Part shown: piece after piece, positions 12,104-23,025 of the stretch
Position numbering within the stretch: position 1 is the first letter of the stretch
How the letters are laid out: every line of letters begins with the position of its first letter
Assembly (NCBI GenBank): GCA_014871385.1
Contig: CM026426.1
Span: 22,705,474-22,769,473 of the forward strand
Direction: 5' to 3'
Length of the DNA: 64,000 nt
From: Ceratodon purpureus
Taxonomy: Eukaryota > Streptophyta > Bryopsida > Pseudoditrichales > Ditrichaceae
Notes under the pieces: model-generated
Seen by the model: the letters and a program-made list of their open reading frames with translations, nothing else
Databases searched by the model: none
What the model was told of the DNA's origin: nothing
Translations under genes and position numbers: made by a program

Positions 12104-12126
12104 GGGCCAGCCTTTTATGCTGGCCC
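12104..12126 (-). promoter_or_regulatory. TATA-like element inside a small palindrome
   Basis: On the minus strand the sequence GCATAAAAGG (12111-12120) sits in the loop and inner stem of the palindrome GGGCCAGC...GCTGGCCC (8-bp arms, 12104-12111 and 12119-12126). The CpG-rich block begins directly upstream on that strand and the orphan ORF starts about 280 bp downstream. The same ten bases occur in the same order next to the GC block of the kinase gene at 63.26 kb, which supports a promoter role. Confidence 0.45.
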
Positions 12127-12129
12127 GAA

Positions 12130-12700
12130 CCCCTAGACGGCCGCTTAGGTCAAACGGCGACCCCTCTACGGGTGTTGGATCTCGGCCCATGGAGAATCCA
12201 ACGGCCATAAGTGGTCCATCCCAGGACCGGTCGTGGCCGTTCAGGAACACGGTCGTGACCGGTCGTGCAGCCGCGACCGCTCCCCGCGAGTGCGTCGGTG
12301 AACCGCCACCCCGCGGTCGGAACGGCCAACCACGCGGACGGACCCCCTGACCGCGGGTTGGGAGACGGCCGTCCCCGGGGACGGCCGTGGCCCACCCCGC
12401 GGTCGGGGGGCTGCAACCTCGTGGTCGGCCACGGCCATCCACGCGGACGGCCAGTGGGGACGGCCCTAGTCGATCCCGCGGTTACTGCCCTCGACCGCGG
12501 GGTCGGCCGCGGCAGTCCACGCGAACGGCCAAGGCATTCCCCGCGAACGGCCACGGCCGACCCCGCGATCGGACGCGGCCGACCCCGCGGTCGAGGGCGG
12601 TCTCCCGCAGCCGTAGGATCTTCTTGGTGGAGAAGATTCGACGGGGTGGGCGTGGCCCGCCGTCCGCGCGGACGGCCGTGGGGGGAGGAGGGTCCAAGGA
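12130..12700. repeat. CpG-rich block of degenerate ACGGCC repeats (copy 1)
   Basis: About 570 bp made of irregularly spaced ACGGCC, CGCGG and TCGGCC words, far richer in G+C and CpG than the surrounding DNA. Open frames here give Arg/Pro/Gly-rich nonsense in all six directions and are not genes. Similar blocks lie at 15.64-16.17, 50.0-50.6 and 53.4-54.0 kb. Confidence 0.75.
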
Positions 12701-12728
12701 ACTCCCCTCCCCTTGTGTTTTCTCTCCT

Positions 12729-12751
12729 CTCCCCCCCCCCCCCCCCCCCCC
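12729..12751. repeat. Run of 23 C
   Basis: An uninterrupted C tract at the inner edge of the CpG-rich block, within a wider C/T-rich stretch (12,700-12,790). A matching run of 23 G lies inside the related block at 50144-50166. Confidence 0.9.
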
Positions 12752-12799
12752 TCTCCTCCCCTACTCTCCCCCCTCCTTCCCTTCCCAAACAATCCCACT

Positions 12800-15639
12800 T
12801 GGAATTGTTTGGATACGGTATCTACCCCAAAATGGAAAATTCAGACATATCCTGGATATTGTGGGGAATGTCCTGAAGATCCTGTGATCAGGGAGGTGGG
12901 GTCGACGTTTCAAATTGGAATCCAATGAACTATGTGATATTTTGGTTCTTTGGGGGTTGATTGTCCCTTAGGATTTACAAATAATGGGAACACGTTTATG
13001 AAGAAGAATATATATTTTATTGACTGTAAAGAACCGAATACATTGTGGGTATACTAAAACATTTTGTACCGATTTTCTCATAAAGAAACCAAGTTGCTCA
13101 TGTTTTAGCATATGGTAATAAATTAACATTTTATAATAATTAATCGAAAGAGTAAATGTCAACAACGAGGTGATGAAAGGAACCTCGCGGTCAAAATGCA
13201 TTAAATGCAGTAATTCACAGAATGCAGTAATTCACAGAATAAATTCATGTACACACTTGTTCTTTTTTGCGGTGCAAACTATGTTTACATAGTTAAGAGA
13301 TTTGCATTTATATTTTACCGGTTTCATAAATCTCTTACAAAAATATTTCGAGTTTCTTCTCAATTAGTGGTACACAATTAAAAATTTTATATAGATTCTT
13401 GTACTCTAATTTTTTATGGAATGTTTTCTCGCACTTTTATTTCTTTAATTTTACATACTCCCGTACTTTAGTGTTTTGATAAAACCAAAAAAAAAACATA
13501 ATTAGTAGTTTAGATTATGAAATAAACTGGAGATAATAATAAATTTATAAAAAAAAAGAAGCAATCAATTGTCTTGGAATAATGGAAATTTGGGGAAGAA
13601 TAAAACTCAAATCATTGTTTTTATAACCAATTCTAATTTCTCACGCCCAGTTTAGAGTTATATGAAATATAAAAAACTCTTCTCACACTTTTATGTCTTT
13701 TATTTTTGAAACTCCCATACCCTAGTATTTTGATAATATTAAAAAAACAGAAATAAAAAAAAACATTCAATTGTCATTGAATAATGGAAATTTGTGAACG
13801 AATAAAATTGAAATCATTGTTTTTATAACCAATTCTAGTTTCTCACGCCCAGAATTGAGTTGTAACTTATATGAAATAAACTAAATAAATTAAAAAAAAC
13901 ATTTACAGTATATACTATTGGAATATATGTTTTTACATATACACTCAAACGTAAATAAAAATATAAAATTGGATTCCAACTTGTATATACGTATAAAAGT
14001 AATCACATACTAATGACACAATGAGAAAATTAAACAAACACGATAATTCATAGAGACATATAGTGTACCAAGGAAAAATTGAAGAGGTACGGCGTGAAAT
14101 ACTTGGAACTACAGGTATGGAAATAAAATTATTACACAAGAACGTTTACTGATGGAACATAATTTTAGAAATAAATATATTATTAGGATACTAGGAACAC
14201 TGATGAACACTGTTTGGTGGGGTGGTATTGTTTCAGTATAGTAAGTACATAAATTAATCAACAAGACAAAGAATAAGAAGGTTGAGGATGGATATGAATA
14301 TTAGAACTATAACGACGACGGAGTAATATTAAAAAATTATATTTCGCTACAATGGGGGAGACTATGAAATAGAAGTATATTCATAAGTAAACAAATGAGT
14401 GAACCATCGAAATATTATAAGAAAAAAGTAGAGGTAGAGAGGGAAACTAGCGAAATTATATATATGAAAGAGGGGTACACTAGTCAATAAAAACTAAAGC
14501 AGTAGGGTAATAGAGTTGTGCGATGGGAGGTATAAAATTTAAGAAATGGAGGAGTGCAACAAATTGTAAAGGAATGTTAAAATACCAAAATAAAGAGTGG
14601 TTGCTTGAGGGTTAGAATTTTATACGTAACTGTAGGAGTATATTGAAAGAGTGGCAGATGTCGAGATTTACAATGAAAGAAGGACCGGATTTAAATATTA
14701 TGATAATAAAATGTTTAAAAGGCCATGAACGTAACGAGGGGGATGAATATCACCTTTAAAAAATTAAAATCAAGATAAAAGAGTAGTGGAATGGGTAACA
14801 GAAGGAAAGAGAAACAAGAAAAAACAAGCTCGAATGATGGAGCATGTGAAAGAACCAAATATAAATACATATTCAAGATCTAAGGAATTTAAGTACATGG
14901 AGAACGGATATGGTGGAAGAGTGCTAGAATTAGTAAAATATAATTTAACATGGGTTATGGAGGAAATAAATTGAAACACGAACGTTCGAAATGATATAAG
15001 AGAAAGAAATTCAACATTAACATTTCAGGAACTTCAAGGGTTACAGTGGTAGAGTAGACGAATTACACGTATAAAAAAAGGGCATAACATAGAGTGGAAA
15101 AAACATAGAGGAAAATAAAGAATAAGTAAATGAAAAACAGTTTCGAGAGTCGAAATTGTAGAGAGGGAGGAACGTTAAAAATACGTAAAGAGATGGTATC
15201 CCAAAGTAAATTGAGAATATGAAGTGGTTTAGTGAAAGAGAACTTAAAGTATTTCTATTTTTCTTTTTTAAAAACAATCAAAGCGGAGAATATGAAGATG
15301 GAGGACTATTAAGATTAAAAATTCTAAAACGAGTTTAATTGAGTTGGATTATAGCAGAGAACTTCGGGAATGGGATGGTAGACTGTATGAAATATATGGA
15401 AAAAAATAACGAAACGAATGATTCCAATAAATGACACATACATTAAGCTGGTCGGAGTGTACGGAATAATGACTCATTGAAGAATTTCGACAGTTTGCAT
15501 ACCATGAAGTCTTTAAATTCATGTTAACATTAACTGCTATTCTGATTTGAATTGGTGAAAGAAATTAACAGTTTTAGTTTAATATGTGGTCGGAAGTTGT
15601 AGCATTACATGTTTTTCAAAAAAGAAAATTTAAAAAAGG
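12800..15639. other. AT-rich interior with a diverged local duplication
   Basis: Between the two CpG-rich blocks lies about 2.8 kb of AT-rich DNA without a supportable gene. The first part (12838-12905) matches by eye the segment at 50708-50775 of the foldback element (TTCAGACATATCC, then a GAAATGTCCT-like word, then AAGATC). A diverged direct duplication occupies about 13424-13676 and 13679-13890, with shared words including ATAACCAATTCTA and TTTCTCACGCCCAG. The arrangement GC block, AT interior, GC block resembles the element at 49.87-54.17 kb, but I could not find matching termini or a target duplication here. Confidence 0.4.
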
Positions 15640-16175
15640 GAGCGGGAAAGTTTCCCGCGGCCGTGACGGCCTCGTTCCCGCGGCCGCGACGGCCTCGTTC
15701 CCGCGGCCGTGGGCCGTCTCCGCGAGGAGTCGTCCGCCGGGACGGCCCCTCGACCACGGCCGTGATCGAACGGCCGTTGCAGCGGAGACGGCCCCGATCG
15801 GACGGCCACGCGCCGTCGCTGACGGGGCCGTCTCCGCGGCCGTCCCCGCGCGGTCGGCCGCCATCGGACGACGACGGCCGTGAAGACGGCCACGATCGGA
15901 CGGCCGCCAGCCGCCCCTTGGGGGGCCGTCTCCGCGCCCGTCCCCTTGGCGACAGCCGCCATTGGACGGCTGTCGCCGAGGAGACGGCCCAATGGGACGG
16001 CGGCGGAGGGACGGACTTTCGCAGCCGTCACCATGGCCCCCGACCCGACGGCCACCAACGGTCGTCGTCCGGTTTGAGACGACGGCCATTGGCCGCGGCC
16101 GTAGGGTCAAGGGCCGACGGCCCTAGGCTCGGAGGGACGGCCGTAGGGTTGAGGACCGGCGCCATATATGGCGAT
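15640..16175. repeat. CpG-rich block of degenerate GACGGCC repeats (copy 2)
   Basis: About 530 bp of GACGGCC, GGCCGTC and CCGCGG words on both strands. It ends in a 12-bp palindrome GCCATATATGGC (16161-16172) that contains a TATA-like core. As in the other copies, the long open frames are a by-product of composition. Confidence 0.75.
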
Positions 16176-16296
16176 GGCCGTCTCCCTCTTCTTCACTTCA
16201 CTCTCCTCAATAGTCCCCCTCGTATTGCTACAGTTTCCCAATTCACTTGGGAGCTTGTTGGTCCTAGGGGGTGAGGAGATGGGGGGAGGGAAGCTT

Positions 16297-16372
16297 GTAC
16301 GTGAGCGGAGAGCGCAGAGCGGAGAGCGGTGAGCGCAGATTTGGAGAGCGGAGAGCACAGAATGGGGGACAG
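16297..16372. repeat. GAGCGGAGAGCG minisatellite, copy A
   Basis: Imperfect repeats of GAGCGGAGAGCGCA, next to AAGCTTGTACGTGAGCGG. The reverse complement of this stretch closely matches 41859-41920, including the boundary words ATTCTGTGCTCTCC and CTCCGCTCACGTAC, so the two are inverted copies of one dispersed repeat. Confidence 0.75.
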
Positions 16373-16379
16373 AACCTTA

Positions 16380-17004
16380 AAATAGCAATTTTTTTACTAA
16401 AAATAAATTATAAAATTAGAAGATTCGAATATTCTTAGTGTATTTTTGGATATTTACTAATTTCAGTAATTTAATTGACCTTATAACCGTGGACTAATTA
16501 CAGTATTTTCATTGAATTTGTAGTTCATATTCTCTTTTCTTGGTGATTAATATTTTAACGTGCACCAATTACTATGCTCCAGCTCCTTCTAACTAGTTCA
16601 GGCATACAGTAATTCCCCTTATCTCCTTAAATTTATATGCAAATTACTACTTAAAATGTATTGGTATTGAACCTCTGAATAGGGATCAAGTAACATTTAA
16701 TTTCGTAACATTTTCTTAACATTGCTAGAATTCATCCACCATAGTCTACACGCCTTTCTCCTTTTTTTATTTTTTTTTTATTCTTTTTGAAATTTGTCTT
16801 GTTTTTTTATAAAATTTTCTTTATTCTATCTATCTTGTTAGAGGGGTCAAAAGCCTCCTTTCATTTAATTCTCTCCTTCATTTTATTTTCACAATCATTT
16901 TATTTTCACATTCAATTTGTTAATCTCCTTCATATTATTTTCAACCTTCATATTAAATATTGCTATTCTTTACTTTAATCTTTTTAATTTCAATTTATAT
17001 AAAT

Positions 17005-17042
<38 letters not shown>

Positions 17043-17270
17043 CATTCTTTAATTTTAAAAGAAAAATTTAAATGCTAAATGACCTCTGCTAAACCTTCAT
17101 CTTTTTCCATTCGGTTTAGGAGGATGACAACTTTTAAATGAATGAATAGCCGATTTTCAAGGGCGCCAAACATCTTCTTCAGGGATATTTAAGATAAGAG
17201 TAGGGAATGTCTCTGCCTCTTTTGTGTTGGTGTTATGTGAAGCTCTTTTCCGTAGTGCGGGACAGCAGCT
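16380..17270. other. AT-rich spacer with a 37-base T run
   Basis: No gene is visible. An uninterrupted T run covers 17006-17042. The AT-rich DNA before it has several T-rich stretches. The last 200 bp before the ORF at 17271 become more balanced and may contain its leader. Confidence 0.6.
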
Positions 17271-17723
17271 ATGGAAGACGTCAGAGATATTGTTGTTTCA
17301 CTTGCTGACGATGTTTGTCCATTTCAACCATATGTTGAGGTGGAGGACGAAGAAGAGGTGATGGCCAACAGCCAAGGGCGTCCTTCGACAACGGATGTTG
17401 ACGTACAATCGGATGTAAGAGCTGACCCTCCACGTTCAGAAAATTCGGATGATATCAGAGTGCTGGAGGAGGACGCAGATGTGCCTTTGCAACCTCATGC
17501 ATACTCCAAGGTTGGAAAGATCCCAAGGGGAACCTATTCCAGGGAATCAGTTAATCGGAGGCGGGGAGGTGGGGCATTGCTGAAACGTTCATACCAAGGA
17601 CACGCTCCAAGTGTGGGAACGAAAGTGAATGAGAATGTAGTTTGTCCTGTAGTACAGTCAGCGGCTGGCAGTCCTGCTGATAGTGTAGTGGGCAACCCTA
17701 AACGTGTTAGGTTCGAAGAGTGA
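17271..17723 (+). CDS. Hypothetical acidic/basic 150-residue protein beside the MULE
   Basis: A single open frame from ATG 17271 to TGA. The first half is acidic (VEVEDEEEVMANS, DIRVLEEDADV). The second half is basic and Gly/Arg-rich around NRRRGGGALLKR, and it ends KRVRFEE. No domain is recognised. It lies tail-to-tail with the MULE transposase, with about 250 bp between the two stop codons, the layout of a two-gene Mutator-like element with convergent genes. That it belongs to the same element is inference. Coding-like features are the mixed, non-repetitive composition and the clean start and stop. Confidence 0.45.
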   Translation: MEDVRDIVVSLADDVCPFQPYVEVEDEEEVMANSQGRPSTTDVDVQSDVRADPPRSENSDDIRVLEEDADVPLQPHAYSKVGKIPRGTYSRESVNRRRGGGALLKRSYQGHAPSVGTKVNENVVCPVVQSAAGSPADSVVGNPKRVRFEE

Positions 17724-17974
17724 GACATCTAATAACAAGTATATGTTTGCTGTAAGAAAGGGTACATGTCAGGGGATACGAGGTACATAGTGCACTTGTT
17801 CAAGATAGAATGTATTGAAATAGAATGCAATCAATGAGAACGACAAAGCCTTTATAATGAAAAAGTCAATATAGCTTTCGTGTTGCGGACTTAGTACATG
17901 GGATATTACTAAAATCATTCACTCCTTGACAAATGGCCATTGTGGAAATGGCAGTTCTAAAGTAGGAGGGCTAC

Positions 17975-20900
17975 CTACTTCTTCGCCAAGGAGTGACGCA
18001 AGATTCCACTCTCTAAGAGTAGCTTGACCTCGTTGAAGCTGAAGGTAGGCGCATGGATGAAAAGCTCATCTTCGGGATCACGGTTGCAGACCTTCAAGAA
18101 TATGTAGTAAAGGTGCTTACAATATGTGAACTGAGTCTTGCGACGAAACGTAGTCATCGTCTTCTTGAATGCTGGGCAAGTGCAACCAGGGTAAGAACTG
18201 ATGGTAATCTGGTACCGTGTGATGTGTGGAGCGACACCCGAATCCAGCCCAATGATGCAACCGTGGCCCGGCTCAGGTATCATGGTGATGGAACGGAGGC
18301 GCGCTTTAAGAGACTCGGAGGAGCCCATGGAGAGTCGCTGCGCTTGATTGGGACGAGTGGCGGTGCGCTTCACCATCTTGCCGTCTCTCTTGCCTGGGTA
18401 GCGGTCAGCGTCTGCATGGACTCGCACTGAGCTGAGATTTGCCGGGGGCGGGGAAGAGGAGAAGAGGCGTCTTGGGGAGACCGGTTTCTTCGGCGGAAGT
18501 TGAAAGCCCGCTGCTTCGAGGGCAAGAATCTCAGTGAGTTTTAGGTTAGTACCAAGTTTCACTGGCCACACCTCTGGAATGGAGGGGAATTCCTGGTCCT
18601 TTGAGTAGTGTGCTACCCACTTCCGCTTAGAGCCTTTCACGCAGCGCTCAATATCATCAGAGCAGAAGAAGAACTCAGCCTTCTCGACTAGGTTCCTGCG
18701 ATAGTTAGTCCAGAGCCCAGTGTAGGTCGGGGCAGCTGTGCAATGGGGCCCCCTGACAATTCTCTCAGTGCACTTCTTCTTCGTTTCAGCTCTTTGGGCC
18801 CAGCAGCACTTCGCAGAAAGTTTGTGAAGTCTCGAAATGTGCCACTCCTTCACGTCCACCTTAGTTTCTTCAACCGCGTTGATATGGCGAATGCCGCCCT
18901 TGTTCACTGGTGAAGGTAAAGAGGAATCAACTTCCTGGGCAGGAGATTGGGTACCTTGTACCTCGGTGTCGTGTTCGGAGTCGTCTTCCACAATGACAGG
19001 CATCTGCATAGGGCGAGCCCTGACGGCACGTCTTGGGCCTCTTGGGCGTGAGAAGTTTGTCTTATCCGGGCGATGAGACTCCTCGTCAGCTCCGATAAGG
19101 ACGTCGGCTTTTCGCTTCTGTGAACCGAAGACTTCCGCTCCAGGCATGATAGGCTGACGGGTGCAGAACTCATCCGCGCCTGGCATATCGAGCATGGGCT
19201 TGTCGAGCAGTGTAGGATTTCCCCATTTCTTCGCGTTGCGTTCAGCCATCCGGAGCCTGAGTTCCTTCTTGGACGGTCCTGTTCCGCCGACGTCACCTTT
19301 GAGGAACTGGTAGTAGTTGACAACCTGTAGAAATGCCCGAACGAAATCGTCCACGGTAGCAACGTAGAGGTCGTTCCCGTTGTTTCCTGAAGCTTGGAGC
19401 CACTTGTTGTGAACTGTTTCGGCGAGGTTACAGGTGGGCATCTCTGTGAGTTCTTCTTTCGTGAATTTCTGCAGATTTCATAGTAGATGCCGTTAGATTC
19501 ACGGATTAGAGTTTTGTAGGTTAGGGCTAGGAAAGCAGTATCAAGAACATGAAAACAGAGTGCAGAGATAATACCTCGGTCATGAATCCCCCCCACTGGC
19601 GGAAGCGGCGGTGCCAGAATGACAGCCACTGATCGAGTTTGATGAGCCCGCTCTCGCCAACGACCCCGGTGGATGCCCACCATGCTCGCAACGCGTGGTA
19701 CAGAGTTTCCGCCTCTGCCATGCTGGTCGCATTCTTGTACTGAGTGCACATCTTCTTGTGCTGTTCCCAGAGTTCTTCGGGGAAGTGCTTCTGCGTATAC
19801 GCCACCATGTTCTGAGTCCAGTGGAATAAGCACGACCTCTCCCGTTCCTCCATTGGGTCCTCTTTGTTGCCATTGCCGTAAAGGATTCGCACTGCATTCC
19901 AATTCGCCTGTGCGTTATCCGCCATGAACCCCTTGAAGTTCGGCGCTGCAACGCCATTGATCTCCATGACCAGGTTCAGGTTTTTCCAGAAGACGAGCTG
20001 GGCGTCCGTGTCCTCGGACTGCATGTCGCAAGTGGCGATTGTCATCACGCGGCAGTAGGTGGCGTCGTACACATGGCACGCCATGGTCGACCAGTCTTTG
20101 ACGCGTTTTACATGGTCGAACATGATCCATGCGTTTTCCAAGTCGCCACCAGCTTGCAGTCGGCTGACCAAGTCGACACCACTTCCCGGCCCGACCTCCG
20201 ACATCTTGAAGAGGAAGACTTTGTCACGCATAGATCCCTGACCAGGAAACCTATTCTCCTGGACATACGCCCAGAGAGTGTTACCACGGAGCTTGGTGAT
20301 ACCGTCCATGATTCCGTTCCTTTTGAATTTTTTGAAGGTGGCGACTTTGTTGCGGATGTTTGGTGACGCCATGTCTTTGCAACGATCCAGAACAGGAACC
20401 AGCTCCTCCATCGTCAGCTTCCTTGGTGGTGCATCTTCGGGCTGTAGAAGGTAGCTCCCGATGAGGAGTTTGCTCGCCTCCAGGACAACGGCGCTCTTTG
20501 TTGCTTTGTTGTTCATCTCTACCTGCTCTTCTATTAAGCTACTAATCTCTGCTTTAGAGTCTCTGTAGTCTCCAACTTTCACTGGATGATCATGTGTTCC
20601 TATGTGATAACAAGCTCTAGTCTGATTCGGTTTGCCCACAACGTAATAAATCTTAGCCTCGCATGTAGCTACACATGATGGAGGTTCTTTACATACCTTG
20701 CACACTAGCGTCGAGTCAGATGGAGGAGGCTGATCCATGACAAAAGCTTGCAGGGTACAGCCTTCGAACTCAGTCTCGTTTACCTCGAAGATCTTGGGAA
20801 CACGCTTCAGGAAGTCACACTCCTCGTTCGTGCAACGCAGCCATCCAACACAGGTGGAACTTCGAAAAGACAGTCCGAAGTCGTTTTTGATGTTTGTTGT

Positions 20901-21101
20901 GATGGTATTGGTCCACAAGTGTCCGTCGTATCGTTTGTCCATTCCCTGCATTGACTTGGCGGCGAGCTTAGAGGATCCTGTAGCAGCTGGTGGCAACTCA
21001 AAAAGAACCGGACCATCAAACTTCGCAGGCAAGTACTCTACTCTCTCGTGTCTAATAGTGGAATAGTCTATCTTTTTCAAAATGTTTTTTGACCCACGCA
21101 T
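17975..21101 (-). CDS. MULE transposase with GCM/WRKY-like zinc finger and SWIM finger
   Basis: Two exons, 21101-19575 and 19468-17975, with a GT-AG intron and a phase-0 join, encode about 1006 residues without any stop. Near the N-terminus is a Cys/His cluster (Cys90, Cys95 in WLRCTNEEC and His170, His172 in YHIGTHDHP), matching the WRKY/GCM1-type DNA-binding fingers known in plant MULEs. The catalytic core shows the first Asp in VYDATYC (about 346), the second in FMADNAQ (about 395) and the MULE-typical CxxHW as CLFHW (424-428). A long, disordered, charged insert follows. The protein ends with a SWIM finger: CTC at about 938-940 and CKH at about 959-961. These elements move by cut-and-paste in the nucleus. 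The third catalytic acidic residue could not be assigned. An intact frame this long suggests a young or active copy, unlike the decayed MULE at 56-59 kb. Confidence 0.85.
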
Positions 21102-21143
21102 CTTTGCAAGCTGTTGAAGGAGGGGGACAATGCTAATTGTGAC

Positions 21144-21734
21144 CTAGGACAATGGAGGAGACACATTGGAAGGAGGAGCATCTGCGTGGACCTTGGGCAC
21201 CAACTTGACGGGACTGACTTTGTCATCAGAGGAGAGAGTAATGACTGTCGGAGGCGGAGGTTTCTCTACGTCTGAAGTTTCAGTACCAGGCTCGGCCTTG
21301 ACCTTGACATCACGAGGTAAGGAAGTCTGAATTGTGCAAGTAGAAGAGCGACGGGGGGTGAAGATCTCAGTGGATGCAGCCATCAGAGAATCAGTAAGAC
21401 CATAGACTCTATAGGATCCAGGGAAGAGTCTCCACTGCAACATATTATTCTCATCTCTCATTGAAGGTTGCCCGAGGGTGTGGGTAACCTCCGCAGTAAC
21501 GTCATCGAAGATCTCCTCCTCTATACTGATGGAATCCTCACAAAAATGAAATCTGAGACTTAGGCGAAGAGAGGAAACTGTAGCTAGACCATCGTTATCT
21601 ACGCGAAACCTAAGGGGGATACCCATGCCTTGGGCGTACAGACAGACCATCCCCATATTCGCAGGCAATTCAGAGATATTACAGGAAGAAAGGAGAAGAG
21701 GGAGTGTACTAGCGAAGCAGTATCGCGAGAGCAA
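21144..21734 (-). CDS. Hypothetical 196-residue protein upstream of the MULE transposase
   Basis: Same strand as the transposase, ending 42 bp before its ATG. It could be an independent second ORF of the element or an upstream exon region. The N-terminal 110 residues look globular (CNISELPANMGMVCLYAQG, LRLSLRFHFCED). The C-terminal part is Pro/Ser-rich and holds VKVKAEPGTE and VITLSSDDK. The first resembles a sumoylation consensus (psi-K-x-E) and the second a SUMO-interacting motif (hydrophobic core plus acidic tail). No known fold is recognised. Confidence 0.45.
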   Translation of the reverse strand: MLSRYCFASTLPLLLSSCNISELPANMGMVCLYAQGMGIPLRFRVDNDGLATVSSLRLSLRFHFCEDSISIEEEIFDDVTAEVTHTLGQPSMRDENNMLQWRLFPGSYRVYGLTDSLMAASTEIFTPRRSSTCTIQTSLPRDVKVKAEPGTETSDVEKPPPPTVITLSSDDKVSPVKLVPKVHADAPPSNVSPPLS

Positions 21735-22240
21735 AGTGAGAGGAATGATGCATCGCTGTTGATCATTTTATTCTAGTTGGAATGTCCATGTGGACGACTA
21801 GGTAATGATTCATTCTGTTACGAAACGAATGTATGATTAAAGAGAGACGGCGCTAACTAATTAGAATGTTGCTTTCTGTAGGCATGAGGGTAGGGATTTT
21901 TAGAAGTACGCATTGAATATATGAATCGTGGAACCGATTCTATTTGATGTGGAGGATGGTTAGATTAGACTGAGCCGTCAGTTGTGTCCATATTTAATAC
22001 AAGTTTTCCAGTGCTTAATTTAAAACTTTTATTATTTTGTGGGCTTCGTTTATTCTCTTCCAATATAGATTGATCTCATCAGCTTTAATTCAAAATGCAA
22101 TTATTTATAGTTTTCACTAATTTAAGTAGGTTAAATATTAAGGGCTGAATCAGAGGACTTGAAGGTTTGGAATATATAAGAGGAAGGGAAGTTAGAAGGA
22201 GAGCTATATTGTGAGGAGAGTTCTCTCGTTAGTTAGACAC
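21735..22240. other. Intergenic DNA between divergent genes
   Basis: About 500 bp of AT-rich DNA between the minus-strand MULE unit and the plus-strand gene at 22241. It would hold the promoters of both. AATATATAAGAGG at about 22170 is a good TATA candidate for the plus-strand gene. I looked for a MULE terminal inverted repeat here and saw none that I could support. Confidence 0.45.
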
Positions 22241-22874
22241 ATGAAGGAGAGTGGAGGGTCAGCTCCCTCCACTTATGTCACTTCTAAACCTAGAAGAAAA
22301 CCAGGTGGTACAGATTTTACGAATAGGAGAGCGAGGAGAAGGAGAGAATCACGTAGAAAAGAGAAGTCGAAAGGCAACCTCTTGAGTGCACCTTTGAAGG
22401 TTAGAGGAGTAGGGCTGCCTCTGGCAATTAATTTTTGTAGCATTCGGAAACTCATTCTCGAGTCTATAGTGGAAATAAAAGATGAGGTTTTAGATGTTCC
22501 AGTTGGGGACCATGGTGTAGTAAACATGGACGATAAAAGCAATGAGATGACGGAACATTTAGGATTTAGTGGTTTAGAAACACCACAGTCTCCGCAGCCT
22601 TCGTTTGGCTTAAACGAGTCACTTCTAGAAGAGATAGCTTTAGGATCCACAGAGGATCTACTTTCTACAGAAGTAAGTTACTGACCTTCCATTTAAATCT
22701 TGAATGTGTATTGTTCAATTCGGAATCAGACTGCTTCGTTTCTGATGTTATTGTCTTGACTAGCATAATTCTAGTTGTAACCGACGTACTTTACTGTGCT
22801 TTATGTTTTGCGAAATCTTAGACTTATTTTAAATGCAGATTTCAGAAAGTAAAATTCTGAGTTCTCCTTTGTAG
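22241..22874 (+). CDS. Hypothetical basic/acidic protein, two exons
   Basis: Exon 1 runs from ATG 22241 to 22672 and ends at a textbook donor, GTAAGT. The acceptor AAATGCAG at 22838 opens exon 2, 22839-22874, in phase 0, with a TAG stop, giving 155 residues. Without splicing the frame ends only three codons later. The protein has a strongly basic patch (RRARRRRESRRKEKSKG, likely nuclear localisation), a middle with VEIKDEVLDVPVGD, and an acidic Ser/Leu-rich tail. No domain is recognised. A TATA-like ATATATAAGAGG lies about 65 bp upstream. It is separated from the next ORF by only about 150 bp. Confidence 0.45.
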
Positions 22875-23025
22875 TTAAGCTGACTTTGTTCTTTTGAGGA
22901 AGTGGATCGAGGGTGGAGGTTCTAGATTTGCTAAACAGAGTCGAGGAGTGAGGGGGGGCAATTCAGAAGCTCCAGAAGGAACTGGTGAGTGGGTGGGAGG
23001 TGCTGCGAGAGCAAGGAGAGCAATA

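Noticed and set aside
12130-12790. Long overlapping ORFs on both strands (Arg/Pro/Gly-rich), also at 15.6-16.2, 50.0-50.7 and 53.3-54.0 kb
   Set aside because: High G+C removes stop codons in all frames. Sequence is short-period repeat and no frame looks like a protein.
18904-19902. A 332-codon minus-strand ORF overlapping the MULE
   Set aside because: It is a shadow frame of the transposase. The transposase frame has the fingers and catalytic motifs.
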